In this document: positions 27,150 to 35,991 of the stretch, piece by piece
Numbering within the stretch: position 1 is the stretch's first letter
Layout: each line of letters starts with the position of its first letter
Assembly: GCF_002895925.1 (NCBI RefSeq)
Contig: NZ_NWUO01000001.1
Coordinates: 62,001 to 126,000 of the forward strand
Reading direction: 5' to 3'
Origin: Mixta theicola
GTDB lineage: Bacteria > Pseudomonadota > Gammaproteobacteria > Enterobacterales > Enterobacteriaceae
Length of the DNA stretch: 64,000 bases
Translations under genes and position numbers: made by a program
The notes under the pieces: model-generated
Seen by the model: only the letters and a program-made list of their open reading frames with translations
Database searches by the model: none
What the model was told of the DNA's origin: nothing

Positions 27150-27929
27150 CCTGCTTTAAATTCCGGGGTATGACGCGCGCAGCTCTGCCCTGGCGTTTTT
27201 TAACGGTTTAATTATTTTTCTGACGGATAATCGTTACACCCGATAATTTACGCTATCTGCCCGTCTGAAGCCTCAGGCAGCAGATAACATCCTGCACAAC
27301 GGCACCCCTCACTTCAAGTCATGTTAACTCATTGAAAATAAATCAATAAAGTTAATTAGCTTTGCTATCACTCATTCCTTATTCAGTTAAATTAAACGGG
27401 CGTTAAAAAACAAAAAGCTATCCAGCCATCTTTGGATAGCCCAGGGAGGATGGCAAGCGAATACGTTACCCAGCCAACACGCTTTATATAATAAATTTGT
27501 ACCTTTTCTGTTTTTAAAAATACCTAACATTTAAAATTAACCTCACCTGTTACCACCAAAAACTTAACATACAGATAACTAATAATAAGAAACAACCCCC
27601 CCGAATTAATTCAATTTTAAATGGTATCCAAACTAAAATTTAGCAAACTAATTAATATTACGAAAATAATTAACAATGCATGATAATATCTCGTAAAGTG
27701 GTCATACCACACAAAAAGATAAATAAACAACTGGCTAAATATTAATTTTCCGATATAACTTCAGCAGCCATGATAAATCAAAAATCACATCAGGAAGTTA
27801 TGCTGCCTCGGTAAAAAAATAAACCACCCTGTTATCAACGGCTTCTTTTCCTCTACAGGAGCAATAAAGCCATCAGCTTTTGATGTCACATTATCTTTTA
27901 ACATGTATTGATTTCACGGGAGATTAGCT
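27150..27929. other. 780-bp AT-rich non-coding stretch before the AriR-like gene
   Basis: No open frame of note on either strand. The AT content is high and A/T runs are frequent (for example 27500-27780), as seen upstream of H-NS-silenced genes. A minus-strand promoter-like sequence and terminator at 27404-27495 suggest a small RNA. Confidence 0.6.
27404..27478 (-). ncRNA. Candidate small RNA
   Basis: On the minus strand a TATTATATAAA promoter-like -10 region (27483-27493) is followed by about 75 nt that end in the stem GCTATCCA/TGGATAGC (27417-27424 / 27433-27440) and a T-rich run (27404-27416). The RNA would contain an unpaired CCATCCTCCC, which could pair with Shine-Dalgarno sequences. 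No known sRNA is recognised, and a -35 box is not clear. Confidence 0.4.
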
Positions 27930-28175
27930 GTGAGCTATAAGCAAGGTATTGAGACACAGATTGCCGACTATTTTAAACAGTCGGGAGTAAAGGAAAAAAG
28001 TCATGAAGTCGCTCTGCAAACTCTGATGGATAATATCGCCAGTAAAAAACAGGTGCGCAGTGAAAAAAACATCATTGCAGGTTTGTTAGAAAAGATTGAA
28101 ACAGAAAATGATAACGCCAGGCTTCAGCTTTATCGTCAGGCACTGGAATTATTACTGCGTGGCGACAGATGCTAA
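27930..28175 (+). CDS. AriR/YmgB-family two-component connector protein
   Basis: An 81-aa protein that looks like the YmgB (AriR)/YcgZ/YmgA family: an N-terminal ADYFKQSG segment, a short loop, then the second helix ending QLYRQALELLLR. In E. coli these small dimeric proteins act on the Rcs phosphorelay and affect biofilm and acid resistance. It starts with GTG, preceded by GGGAG eight bases upstream. The long AT-rich upstream region fits silencing and stress induction (inference). Confidence 0.72.
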   Translation: MSYKQGIETQIADYFKQSGVKEKSHEVALQTLMDNIASKKQVRSEKNIIAGLLEKIETENDNARLQLYRQALELLLRGDRC

Positions 28176-28527
28176 CGCTGCGCTGTCGCCTCCGGCAATA
28201 AGGCGGCATCAGAATTAACGCCACTATGCCGTCAGTCAGCAACTCACCGACTGACCGATAAACGGGCGGCTGTCTTGCCGGATCCACCGCTAAAGCGGCC
28301 GGCCTTACGTGCTTTGTAACAGGATGTCCCTCTTTTCGTTGCGGCAGGAATGCTGGTGTTTAATAAACGACCTGCCCTGAAGTCGCATACTGGAACCGCT
28401 AAAAAACTATCGCATCGCTCTGTTCAGGACTGGTACTCCTTGCGGTTCATTCTATGCTGATAATAAGGGGCTTTTTAGCGCTGGATGGCTTGAAGCGAAT
28501 AATTAAAACAAGACAGGAATATAGCCA
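28176..28527. other. Gene-free stretch
   Basis: 352 bp between the AriR-like gene and the next gene. I see GC-rich short inverted repeats near 28190-28280 but no gene and no clear terminator with a U-run. Confidence 0.5.
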
Positions 28528-29061
28528 ATGAAAATTATATGTCTGGGCTGGGGCTCGCTGCTGTGGAAAACGGGGCCGCTACCCGTCAGCGGCGACTGGC
28601 ACGCTGATGGCCCATTTTATCCCATTGAATTCTCGCGCGTTGGCGATAACGGCGAGCTATCCACCGCGGTGTGTCTTAATGCCCCTCTTGTTCAGGTTTT
28701 TTGGGCATTGCTTGCCGTCGATACGCTGGAGCAGGCCTGTGAAGCGTTGCGTCAACGCGAACAGATCCCGCCAGAAAGAACGGATGGTATAGGCGTGCTG
28801 ATCTCTCAGGGTTTACCCATTGGGCCGCTGGCGGAATGGGCGCAGCAGCGTCAAATTGATGCGGTGATCTGGACGGCGCTTCCGCCGCGCATTGCACATA
28901 ATGAAGGACAGATCCCGACAATTGACGAGGCGATCGCCTATCTTCGCAGCCTGGAGGGTGAAAAGCGTGAACACGCACGCAATTACTTTGTTCAGATGCC
29001 ACTGCAGCTGGATACGCCCTACCGTCGCGCCATCAAGCAGCAGCTGGGCTGGGGCGCGTAA
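28528..29061 (+). CDS. Hypothetical protein, gamma-glutamylcyclotransferase-like start motif
   Basis: A 177-aa cytoplasmic protein. The N terminus KIICLGWGSLLW recalls the YGSL(L/I) loop of gamma-glutamylcyclotransferase-fold proteins, but I cannot point to the catalytic Glu with confidence. Rich in Trp and Pro; the C-terminal half contains PRIAHNEG and a helix EKREHARNYF. No partner gene is adjacent. A strong terminator follows 39 bp after the stop. Confidence 0.6.
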   Translation: MKIICLGWGSLLWKTGPLPVSGDWHADGPFYPIEFSRVGDNGELSTAVCLNAPLVQVFWALLAVDTLEQACEALRQREQIPPERTDGIGVLISQGLPIGPLAEWAQQRQIDAVIWTALPPRIAHNEGQIPTIDEAIAYLRSLEGEKREHARNYFVQMPLQLDTPYRRAIKQQLGWGA

Positions 29062-29100
29062 ACGTAGTAGCAAACGCGCCGATTAAACCATAATCCTGCA

Positions 29101-29127
29101 GGGGATGGCGATCGCCGTCCCCTTTTT
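29101..29127 (+). terminator. Terminator after the 28528 gene
   Basis: A GC-rich stem running from GGGGATGGCG to CGTCCCC (29101-29122) is followed by TTTTTATC. A typical intrinsic terminator. Confidence 0.85.
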
Positions 29128-29206
29128 ATCCCCCCGCAGCGCCTGAAGTTGTATACTCGCTTAGCGGTTAGCATGGCCGCTGTTATTAACGAAAGAGAGG
29201 CGTTGT

Positions 29207-29470
29207 ATGTTGCTTGAAAAATTAAAAAAACCCGAAGGTAAAAAATTTCTGCTTTCGGTCCTCGTCGTTTTTTTAATTGCGCTGACCATTCTTATACGCG
29301 CCACCATTGGCGGCGTGATTGAAGAATACAATCTGCCGCTGTCCGAATGGACAATGCAAATGTATATCCTGCAGGGTGCGATGGTGGTGGTTTATACCAC
29401 GGTCATTACCCTTATCTGTTCTCTGCCGCTGGCGTTTTACTTCCTGGGCGAAAAAGACGCGCATCAATAG
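29207..29470 (+). CDS. DUF2534-family inner-membrane protein
   Basis: An 87-aa protein with two hydrophobic segments (about residues 14-34 and 52-78) and a conserved start LLEKLKKPEGKKFLLSV, as in the DUF2534 family of enterobacteria. The central EEYNLPLSEWTMQMY loop would face the periplasm or the membrane surface. AAAGAGAGGCG lies before the ATG. Function unknown. It is followed by a second very small membrane peptide gene. Confidence 0.75.
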   Translation: MLLEKLKKPEGKKFLLSVLVVFLIALTILIRATIGGVIEEYNLPLSEWTMQMYILQGAMVVVYTTVITLICSLPLAFYFLGEKDAHQ

Positions 29471-29701
29471 CAGCCTGGCATCGCCATGTCGGCATCTACC
29501 GGCTACCGCCAGGCACACGCTTCGGTAGTTGAGGTTTTCCCCTCATCAAAGCGGTAGCCGTTGCCGCCCGCGCTGTTGAAATTATTAACATTCTGTACAA
29601 AAAAAGCCCTTAACTGTAGGATATTTTGCGTGTTCCAACCGGAGCCTTCAACGCGCCACGATAGCAGCAATTAATAGACTAATAACGCTATGGAGAAAGT
29701 C

Positions 29702-29818
29702 ATGACGCTGAAAAAATTGATGTGGCTGCTGGCAATAGCCGCAGGCTTTACCGCGGCGATTCACGTATCCGATAGCCTGATTGACCAGCAGATCGCCCAA
29801 ATGGCAGACCAGGAATAG
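29702..29818 (+). CDS. Very small membrane or secreted peptide (38 aa)
   Basis: A 38-aa frame reading MTLKKLMWLLAIAAGFTAAI and then a polar tail ending in ADQE. GGAG seven bases before the ATG supports translation. The Lys-Lys start and 12-residue hydrophobic core look like a signal peptide or membrane anchor; if cleaved, only a 17-20 residue peptide would remain. Not recognised. Confidence 0.55.
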   Translation: MTLKKLMWLLAIAAGFTAAIHVSDSLIDQQIAQMADQE

Positions 29819-29987
29819 TGACGTTTTTATCGGTGCGCTAAAGTTCCGCCCCGACGCGCCGATAGTCATCAAGCCTGACGAGATATTGCCGTGCCTTCAG
29901 GTTCTGCACTGCTCGTAAGGTGACTCATCACTGACGCAATCTTGTAAGCTGCTTGCCGGTATCGCTACCGGCCCTTCGGAAATGTCC

Positions 29988-30012
29988 AGCCCGCTTCGTG
30001 CGGGCTTTTTTA
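29988..30012 (+). terminator. Intrinsic terminator upstream of the diguanylate cyclase
   Basis: The stem AGCCCGC/GCGGGCT (29988-29994 / 30000-30006) with loop TTCGT is followed by TTTTTT. A second small hairpin (GCCGGTA/TACCGGC, about 29954-29971) precedes it. The 170-nt stretch after the 38-aa gene could be its 3' UTR or a small RNA; otherwise nothing is seen in 29819-30147. Confidence 0.85.
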
Positions 30013-30147
30013 CTGGGTTAAAAAACCGACTTGTCCACTGCTGTTTACGGGCCATCGCGGCGCTACAATCTGGCGCTGATACCTTTCCCGCTCCAAAAAT
30101 ATAAGCTGTGCTTTACTTAACGGAATGTCCCGGCGAAGAAAAGAACC

Positions 30148-31701
30148 ATGAAAATTAGCGAAAAACTTTCCGGCATGTTTGTTCTGCACTCTTCGCTCGG
30201 CAGAACAATGACGATATTTATGCTGCTGTTGCTGACGGCAGTTCTGATGGTCAGCGCATGGACGCTTAATCGCTCCTGGGCGCATAAACTTCAGGATATC
30301 AGGAGCAACGCGGTTAACCTTTCTGTTTCGCAGGCGCGTCAGGCGGAAGATACTTTTTTGCAAACGGAAATCACGCTGCGCGCTATCCAGCGCGATATTC
30401 CGAATAACGGTCCAACGTATGCGAATAAAGCGGCGCTGAGCGCGGTGCTGGCGGAAATGAAAAGGGGCCTGCCGCAGCTGAACGGCCTGTTTGTGTATGA
30501 CGCTCAGGGAAACTGGGTTGCCACCGCCGCTCAGACACCAACCGGCATGAATAATGCCGATCGGGAATACTTTCTTTATCACCGTAAAAATCGGCACGGC
30601 GGTTCCCATATCGGTCATGTGATCCGCAGCCGTTCAACCGGCGAGCTGGTGATCCCGGTCTCAATACGCCTGAATGATAGTGGCGGCGGCTTCGTCGGCG
30701 TGGCGCTGGCAACGGTGCGGATTGACTCTTTTCGACGCTTTTACAGCTATTTTGAAATGGGCGATGGTGACCTGCTGGCGCTGCTGCTGGATGACGGAAC
30801 GGCGCTGTACGTGCGCCCTTTCCCGGATTCTTTTATCAATCGTAGCCTTTCATCCAGTCCGCTGTTTACCACGCAGCTGGTGCGTGCGGATCGGGGGACA
30901 GGCACCTGGAATTCCGCGCTGGATAATAAAGTCCGCATTTTTGGCTATGCGCGTTCCGGCCAGTATCCGCTGATAGTGGCCGCCGGCTTCGATAAATCCG
31001 CGCTCTGGTCACAATGGCTACATGACAGCATGCCGGATCTGGTGCTAAACGGTATGCTGCTGATCGTCATTGTTATGATAGGCACCGTGGTTTTACGGCA
31101 GGTGCGCACCAATGTGGAAAACCAGATAGAGCTGACCACGCTGCGCGATGAGCTAACCACCATCAACCAAAGCCTGCAGGCGCTGGCGCTGCTGGATGGC
31201 CTGACCGGCCTGGCGAACCGCCGCCAGTTTGATATTTTTCTGGCGCAAAACCTGAAACGCTCGGCAATCAGCGGCAGGCCGGTAGGGTTAATCATGATGG
31301 ATGTTGATTTTTTCAAACGCTACAACGATACCTACGGTCACGTGGCGGGCGATAACTGCCTGCGGCGCGTAGGAGAAGCGTTGAAAAATCTGCCGCTTCG
31401 GCAAACGGATTTGATTGCACGCTACGGCGGTGAGGAATTTGCCATTGTGCTGCCGGATGCCACGCCTGACGCGGCGTTGCGCATTGCACAAAGCGCGGTA
31501 GAAGCGGTGCGGGAAGCGGCTATTCCTCATAAAAGCACAGCGTTAAAAGATGAGGTAGTGACGCTGAGCGCGGGCTGTTTTGTCCTGGTGGGCAGCGATA
31601 CCGGACAGGATGCGCAGCTGATTAAGGAAGGCGCCGACCATGCGCTGTATCAGGCTAAGCATAACGGCCGCAACCGGGCGGTGGTCAACGAGGCGGGTTA
31701 G
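30148..31701 (+). CDS. Membrane-bound diguanylate cyclase with periplasmic Cache-like sensor
   Basis: A 517-aa c-di-GMP synthase. A transmembrane segment at about residues 20-40, a periplasmic dCache-like domain (about 45-295), a second transmembrane segment (about 297-317), a short coiled-coil linker and a GGDEF domain. The active-site motif is GGEEF at 427-431. The inhibitory I-site RQTD (418-421) lies five residues before it, so product inhibition is expected. No EAL domain. It should promote biofilm in answer to a periplasmic ligand; the ligand is not predictable. It stands alone, with no partner phosphodiesterase. Confidence 0.92.
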   Translation: MKISEKLSGMFVLHSSLGRTMTIFMLLLLTAVLMVSAWTLNRSWAHKLQDIRSNAVNLSVSQARQAEDTFLQTEITLRAIQRDIPNNGPTYANKAALSAVLAEMKRGLPQLNGLFVYDAQGNWVATAAQTPTGMNNADREYFLYHRKNRHGGSHIGHVIRSRSTGELVIPVSIRLNDSGGGFVGVALATVRIDSFRRFYSYFEMGDGDLLALLLDDGTALYVRPFPDSFINRSLSSSPLFTTQLVRADRGTGTWNSALDNKVRIFGYARSGQYPLIVAAGFDKSALWSQWLHDSMPDLVLNGMLLIVIVMIGTVVLRQVRTNVENQIELTTLRDELTTINQSLQALALLDGLTGLANRRQFDIFLAQNLKRSAISGRPVGLIMMDVDFFKRYNDTYGHVAGDNCLRRVGEALKNLPLRQTDLIARYGGEEFAIVLPDATPDAALRIAQSAVEAVREAAIPHKSTALKDEVVTLSAGCFVLVGSDTGQDAQLIKEGADHALYQAKHNGRNRAVVNEAG

Positions 31702-31750
31702 CCGCCCGCCTGAGGCAATAATTCGTCACGCCGTTAAGGCGTCTGCCGTT

Positions 31751-31776
31751 GCGGGACGCTTTGCTCCACGTCCCGC
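31751..31776. terminator. Hairpin between the convergent cyclase and transporter genes
   Basis: The stem GCGGGACG/CGTCCCGC (31751-31758 / 31769-31776) lies in the 84-bp convergent gap. No U-run follows on either side, so its terminator role is likely but weak. Confidence 0.45.
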
Positions 31777-31785
31777 GATGCCGGG

Positions 31786-33015
31786 TTACATCATTGAGTA
31801 GAGCAGCGCCGAAAGCGTGGCAATACCGCCGGTTACAATCATCAGCGCTTTCCCGCCGCGCAGAAAAGCGAGAGACGGCTGGTTATAAATCAGCCAGGCG
31901 GGGATCAGGAACAGAATAATCGCGATCAGCGGGCCGCAAAACGCTTCAATCAACGTAATCACGTTTGGATTAGCGTAAACGATTAACGAGGTAACGCCAT
32001 ACATTACCAGCATGGCCGCCGCCTGGCTGATTTTCCGGCTTTTATCACTGCGGCAGTTAAACAGCCTGACGGTAAAATCACTAAAGGTTTCCGTGACCGA
32101 TAGCGAAACGCCGAGGAAGGATTTCGTCATGCCGATAATGGCGATAAACGGCGCGATATAAAACAGAACGCCAGCGCTACCCGGTGCAGAAATAACCGAC
32201 AGCACGTTCAGATTTTTCTCTTTCGCCTCTACAAATGTCGCATGAGGAATACTCAATATACAGCTGAAAACAAAAAAGATAATGCTGATAAATATCGCCA
32301 GATAGGCGACTTTTATCACCCGATATACCCGCAGTTTATCGGGCGAACCCTGATAGTGCGCCGTCAGCGGGGAAATAATCGGCGCACAGCAAAAAGAGAA
32401 AGTAATCAGCGGCAGCGTTAGCCAGATATTTTTAAACGTTGTTCCGGCAGCAGCATCGGGCAGCGCGTTCAGGGCATCGGTAACGTTACTCCAGCGCCAC
32501 TCCGGGATCTGTACGGCGGCAATCGCAATAATGGCAACGGCAAAAGGCAACGCCAGGGTGCCTAACGTGCCGACCACCTTACTACGGCCTTTGCTCAGGA
32601 TCCCGAACAGGATAACCATACATAACAGGGTAAGTATCCCTTTGTTTATACGGGCGAAATGGAGATGCCCTACCAGGAAGTTATCCAGCGCGTTGACCAG
32701 CGAAATACCGTAAACCAGCATCACCGGATAAAAAGCGACGCAGTAAAGTAGCGTCATCAGCCAGTCGCCACGCGGTCCAAACCAGCTACTCAGCGCAGGC
32801 AAACGCTGCGGGGTCGTTTCGCTCATATAAACCCGGCACAGCACCAGGTGCGGTAGTAATGAGAGCGGTAATCCCAGCAGCAGCATAATAATAAAAATAA
32901 CCGGCCCACGCGTACCAATCTCAATCGGCAAAAAAAGCGTGCCCGCGCCAACCGTGGTGCCATACAAACCTAACGTCCAGATAGTATCCTGGAGCTTCCA
33001 ACCCTGCTGTTTCAT
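31786..33015 (-). CDS. Amino-acid transporter of the HAAAP family
   Basis: A 409-aa inner-membrane permease with about 11 transmembrane segments. The beginning KLQDTIWTLGLYGTTVGAGT with the unwound-helix Gly motif, then LPIEIGTRGP, is that of the SdaC/TdcC/YhjV group, which imports serine, threonine or related amino acids with protons. The start is the ATG at 33015, with AGG six bases upstream; the frame runs open to 33222 but the extra 69 residues have no family match. A stretch of 392 bp without a gene follows upstream (33016-33407). Confidence 0.85.
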   Translation of the reverse strand: MKQQGWKLQDTIWTLGLYGTTVGAGTLFLPIEIGTRGPVIFIIMLLLGLPLSLLPHLVLCRVYMSETTPQRLPALSSWFGPRGDWLMTLLYCVAFYPVMLVYGISLVNALDNFLVGHLHFARINKGILTLLCMVILFGILSKGRSKVVGTLGTLALPFAVAIIAIAAVQIPEWRWSNVTDALNALPDAAAGTTFKNIWLTLPLITFSFCCAPIISPLTAHYQGSPDKLRVYRVIKVAYLAIFISIIFFVFSCILSIPHATFVEAKEKNLNVLSVISAPGSAGVLFYIAPFIAIIGMTKSFLGVSLSVTETFSDFTVRLFNCRSDKSRKISQAAAMLVMYGVTSLIVYANPNVITLIEAFCGPLIAIILFLIPAWLIYNQPSLAFLRGGKALMIVTGGIATLSALLYSMM

Positions 33016-33407
33016 AAAAAACCTACAAAATAAACAATCACGAACCGAATAAAATTTACAGACGCTGCGTCTCTGGTTTGAGCGCTTCATTAAGGCGTCG
33101 TTGGATGAAGGCAAGCAACACCGCAACAGCAGCTGGAACCAGCCAGGATAGAGATATGTCTGCGCCGGGGATTTTATCAGAAAAAGGGATAGCGAGGCCG
33201 CCGCTTTAATCCGCTTCCACATCGGTTAAAATTGCATCGCTTTAGCTAGCCTTGTCAGATAAAGCAGCCCCGTCAGGCTTAGCGTTACGTTGCCGCCGCA
33301 ATCGCTTAGGATTAATCTTAATCATCATCCCTTTCACGGTCGGCAAATGGCAAACTGAATATATGCGTTTAGGCTGATAATTCTGTCCACGGTAATCAGG
33401 AGGCGTT
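33016..33407. other. Intergenic region between divergent genes
   Basis: Divergent promoter region of the transporter (minus) and the 85-aa gene (plus). No RNA gene or repeat recognised. Confidence 0.5.
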
Positions 33408-33665
33408 ATGCCCTCTGTTCAACTGCATATCAAAGACCATCCGGAATATGCATTCACCGGTAATTATTTTACAGAGCAGCCTGAAGGAGAAAATGCATCC
33501 CCACGCAGTCATTTTGAAATCTTAAAGGCGACGCAGCCCGCCGAGGCCTTTGAAGAGCTAACCCAGGGCGATAGCGTAACTTTCGTTTCCGCCAGCGGTG
33601 AGGCGGAAGAGATGTTGCTGATTAACGAAACGCCCTCGCATATTATTTTTGTCTCTCGCGATTAG
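33408..33665 (+). CDS. Small acidic cytoplasmic protein, unknown
   Basis: An 85-aa acidic protein without signal peptide or membrane segment; predicted mainly beta strands (SVQLHIKDHPEYAFTGNYF, SVTFVSASGEAEEMLLINE). AGGAGG before the ATG is a very strong ribosome site, which supports high expression. No family recognised and no functional neighbour, since the ars remnant downstream is a different unit. Confidence 0.6.
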   Translation: MPSVQLHIKDHPEYAFTGNYFTEQPEGENASPRSHFEILKATQPAEAFEELTQGDSVTFVSASGEAEEMLLINETPSHIIFVSRD

Positions 33666-33816
33666 CTTTTACGCGTCATGGCATATCGACTGGCCGGCCC
33701 CCCGTTTCTGTTCCGCTTCTCACGCTGATTAAGGTGCGGTTTACTTAAACGGGGCTGTTTTTTGTCGTTAACTGCTGTATTTATTATTAACATTTTATTT
33801 TTACAGCGTAGACGTC

Positions 33817-34928
33817 ATGTTTTTGGCCGGTGCAATTTTTATTTTTACTCTTGTTTTGGTTATCTGGCAGCCGCGCGGCCTGCAGATTGGCTGGAGCGCC
33901 TCTATGGGTGCTGTGCTGGCCCTGCTTACCGGCGCGGTCAGCGTCAGCGATATTGCCACCGTCTGGCAGATAGTCTGGAACGCCACGGCCACCTTTATCG
34001 CCATCATGATTATTAGCCTGCTGCTGGATAAGGCTTTAGCCGGGCCTCAACGCTGGCCTTCGTGATGGCCGCCGGATTTATTGCCGATACCGCCAGCCTG
34101 CCGCTGGTGGTTTCAAACCTGGTGAACATCGTGACGGCGGACTATTTCCAACTGGGCTTTAATGATTACGCACGGGTCATGGTGACGGTCGATCTTGTCG
34201 CCATTGCGGCCAGCCTGGCAATGCTGCATCTGTTCTTCCGCCGTGATATTCCCGCCGTCTATAGTACCGAACGGCTTAAGACGCCTCAGGAGGCCATTCG
34301 CGATCGGCGCACGTTTAAAGCTGGCTGGATGGTGCTGGCGATACTGCTTATCGGCTTTTTTGTGCTGGAGCCGCTCGGCGTGCCGGTAAGCCTGGTCGCA
34401 GCGGTGGCCGCGTTAATCCTCTGGCTGGTTGCCCGTCAGGGAAAAATTATTGATACCGGCAAAGTCTTGCGCGGCGCGCCGTGACAAATTGTGATTTTTT
34501 CCCTCGGCATGTATCTGGTAGTTTACGGCCTGCGTAACGCGGGCCTGACCGGATTTCTGACCGCCCTCCTCAATCAGCTGGCTGAACAGGGTATTTGAAT
34601 AGCCACGTCTGGCACGGGCTTGCTTACCGCGGCGCTTTCTTCGGTAATGAACAATTTGCCAACGGTATTAATCGGTGCGCTATCTATTGATGCCAGTGAT
34701 GCGCAGGGGGTAGTTAAAGAAGCGATGATTTACACCAATATTATCGGCTGCGATCTCGGCCCCAAAATTACCCCGATCGGCAGCCTGGCAACACTGTTGT
34801 GGCTGCACGTACTGGCGCAAAAGGATATTCGTATCAGCTGGGGCTACTACTTCCGCGTGGGTTTAGTCATGACGCTGCCGGTTTTACTGATAACGCTTAT
34901 CGCGCTGGCGCTGTGGCTGTCGTTATAA
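33817..34928 (+). pseudogene. arsB: arsB pseudogene (arsenite efflux pump), deletion plus two stops
   Basis: Three consecutive frames together spell most of an ArsB arsenite/antimonite efflux permease. The first part (from [20 protein letters not shown]) covers the N-terminal membrane segments to LLLD. Then about 60 codons are missing and the frame shifts; homology resumes at [16 protein letters not shown]. The rest is cut by two in-frame TGA codons, at 34482 (after GKVLRGAP, where ArsB has Trp) and near 34596 (also at a Trp position). The C terminus ([13 protein letters not shown] to LALWLSL) is otherwise well preserved, so the decay is recent. arsC downstream is intact; no arsR is present upstream. 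Confidence 0.9.
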
Positions 34929-34958
34929 TCTGTCCGTGGCGACTTTTGAGAGGCTTTA

Positions 34959-35381
34959 ATGACTATTACTATCTATCACAACCCGAAATGCGGGACCTCA
35001 CGCAACACGCTGGCGCTGATTCGCAACAGCGGCGAGGAACCACGCATTATTTATTATCTTGAAACGCCCCCTTCGCCGGCAGAACTGGCGACGCTGCTTA
35101 AAAATATGGGCATCGGCGTGCGCGATTTATTACGGAACAATGTCGAGCCTTATGCCACGCTGGGGCTGGAAGAAGATCGTTTTAGCGATGAGCAGCTTAT
35201 CGGGTTTATGGTGCGCTATCCGTTGCTGATTAATCGCCCGATTGTGGTTACGCCGTTGGGTACCCGGCTCTGTCGCCCTGCGGAAAAAGTCCTGGATATT
35301 CTGCCAAATCCGCAGCAGGGAATGTTCAGTAAAGAGGATGGGGAAATCATCATTGATGCGACGGGAAAACGCGTAAAATAG
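34959..35381 (+). CDS. arsC: Arsenate reductase ArsC (glutaredoxin-dependent)
   Basis: A 140-aa enzyme that reduces arsenate to arsenite with glutathione and glutaredoxin. The catalytic Cys12 is in HNPKCGTSRNT, and the arsenate-binding Arg are in RPIVVTPLGTRLCRP. It is full length and intact. It lies 30 bp after the broken arsB, so the reductase remains but the pump of its operon does not; without another pump, arsenite would stay in the cell. GAGGC precedes the ATG. Confidence 0.93.
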   Translation: MTITIYHNPKCGTSRNTLALIRNSGEEPRIIYYLETPPSPAELATLLKNMGIGVRDLLRNNVEPYATLGLEEDRFSDEQLIGFMVRYPLLINRPIVVTPLGTRLCRPAEKVLDILPNPQQGMFSKEDGEIIIDATGKRVK

Positions 35382-35389
35382 CGGAGTCT

Positions 35390-35426
35390 GACTGGCCGCC
35401 ATCGTACAGAACGATGGCGGCCAGTC
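35390..35426. terminator. 16-bp perfect hairpin between arsC and a convergent lipoprotein gene
   Basis: Perfect inverted repeat with arms 35390-35405 and 35411-35426 and loop ACAGA. It begins 8 bp after the arsC stop. No U-run follows on either strand, so it may be a bidirectional RNA end or stability element. Confidence 0.6.
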
Positions 35427-35445
35427 CCCGGGCTGCCTCTGCCTG

Positions 35446-35574
35446 CTAGTGACACTGGCCGGTTATACCATCTCGCCCGTTGGGACAAATATCCGAGGCG
35501 GGGATCAGTGACGCCACACCCCATGAGCAACCCGTAAGATATAAACAGACCACCAGCATTAATACTTTTTTCAT
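35446..35574 (-). CDS. Small lipoprotein (42 aa)
   Basis: A 42-aa frame with a lipoprotein signal: MKKVLMLVVCLYLTGC with lipobox LTGC and lipidated Cys16, followed by Ser (outer-membrane sorting). The mature peptide has 27 residues, including two further Cys (SDICPNG and GQCH), which could form a disulfide. AAGGGGAG four bases before the ATG is a strong ribosome site. Family not recognised; it resembles other tiny enterobacterial lipoproteins. Confidence 0.65.
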   Translation of the reverse strand: MKKVLMLVVCLYLTGCSWGVASLIPASDICPNGRDGITGQCH

Positions 35575-35991
35575 GGCTCCCCTTCTGATGCGCCTGAGTA
35601 TCTTGTTATCTGCGCACCTATTATAGGCGCTGTTTTCACTTTCGCAGCCGACGCATTACGATTTTACGCAGCAGACTGGCTTAGCACGCTGCTCCGCCGC
35701 GAAGCCCTTCCTCCCGGCGACTCTATCCCATGTGCAGCCGCGCATTTTATTTCTCCGGCGAAAAAATCCTTATGGTATGGAACCAGGCAAAGCCGCTGCC
35801 CGCTCAGCTATGTCTATTTTGGAGGATTTCATATGCAAGGTCCGCCATCTTTGCTGCGGATTTTCCACAACGGGAAAACAACGGGTGCATTTAAGCCAGC
35901 CCCCATACGGGGGAATTTTCCTGTGGTGCAGAACGAACAGACTTTTTGATGACAGTATTAGAACCTAATACAATGTGGAATTATACAGGTG
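35575..35991. other. Gene-free stretch
   Basis: About 420 bp without a supportable gene; a 78-codon open frame at 35732-35968 has no ribosome site or domain. A small hairpin CCCCC-ATAC-GGGGG followed by AATTTTC lies at 35900-35919. Confidence 0.45.

Noticed and set aside
29819-30012. A known sRNA (RprA, SdsR, FnrS or similar) before the diguanylate cyclase
   Set aside because: The sequence matches none of those I know; only the terminator is firm.
33016-33222. Open frame that would lengthen the HAAAP transporter by 69 residues
   Set aside because: The extension is Cys/Arg-rich, has no ribosome site and no family match; the transporter fold begins at the Met at 33015.
34482-34600. UGA codons at Trp positions of arsB as a sign of recoding (UGA as Trp)
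   Set aside because: Other genes in the window use TGA as a normal stop (for example the PTS/iol genes), and arsB also has a frameshifting deletion, so decay is the simple explanation.
35732-35968. 78-codon plus-strand frame
   Set aside because: No ribosome site and no recognisable protein features; contains a small hairpin instead.
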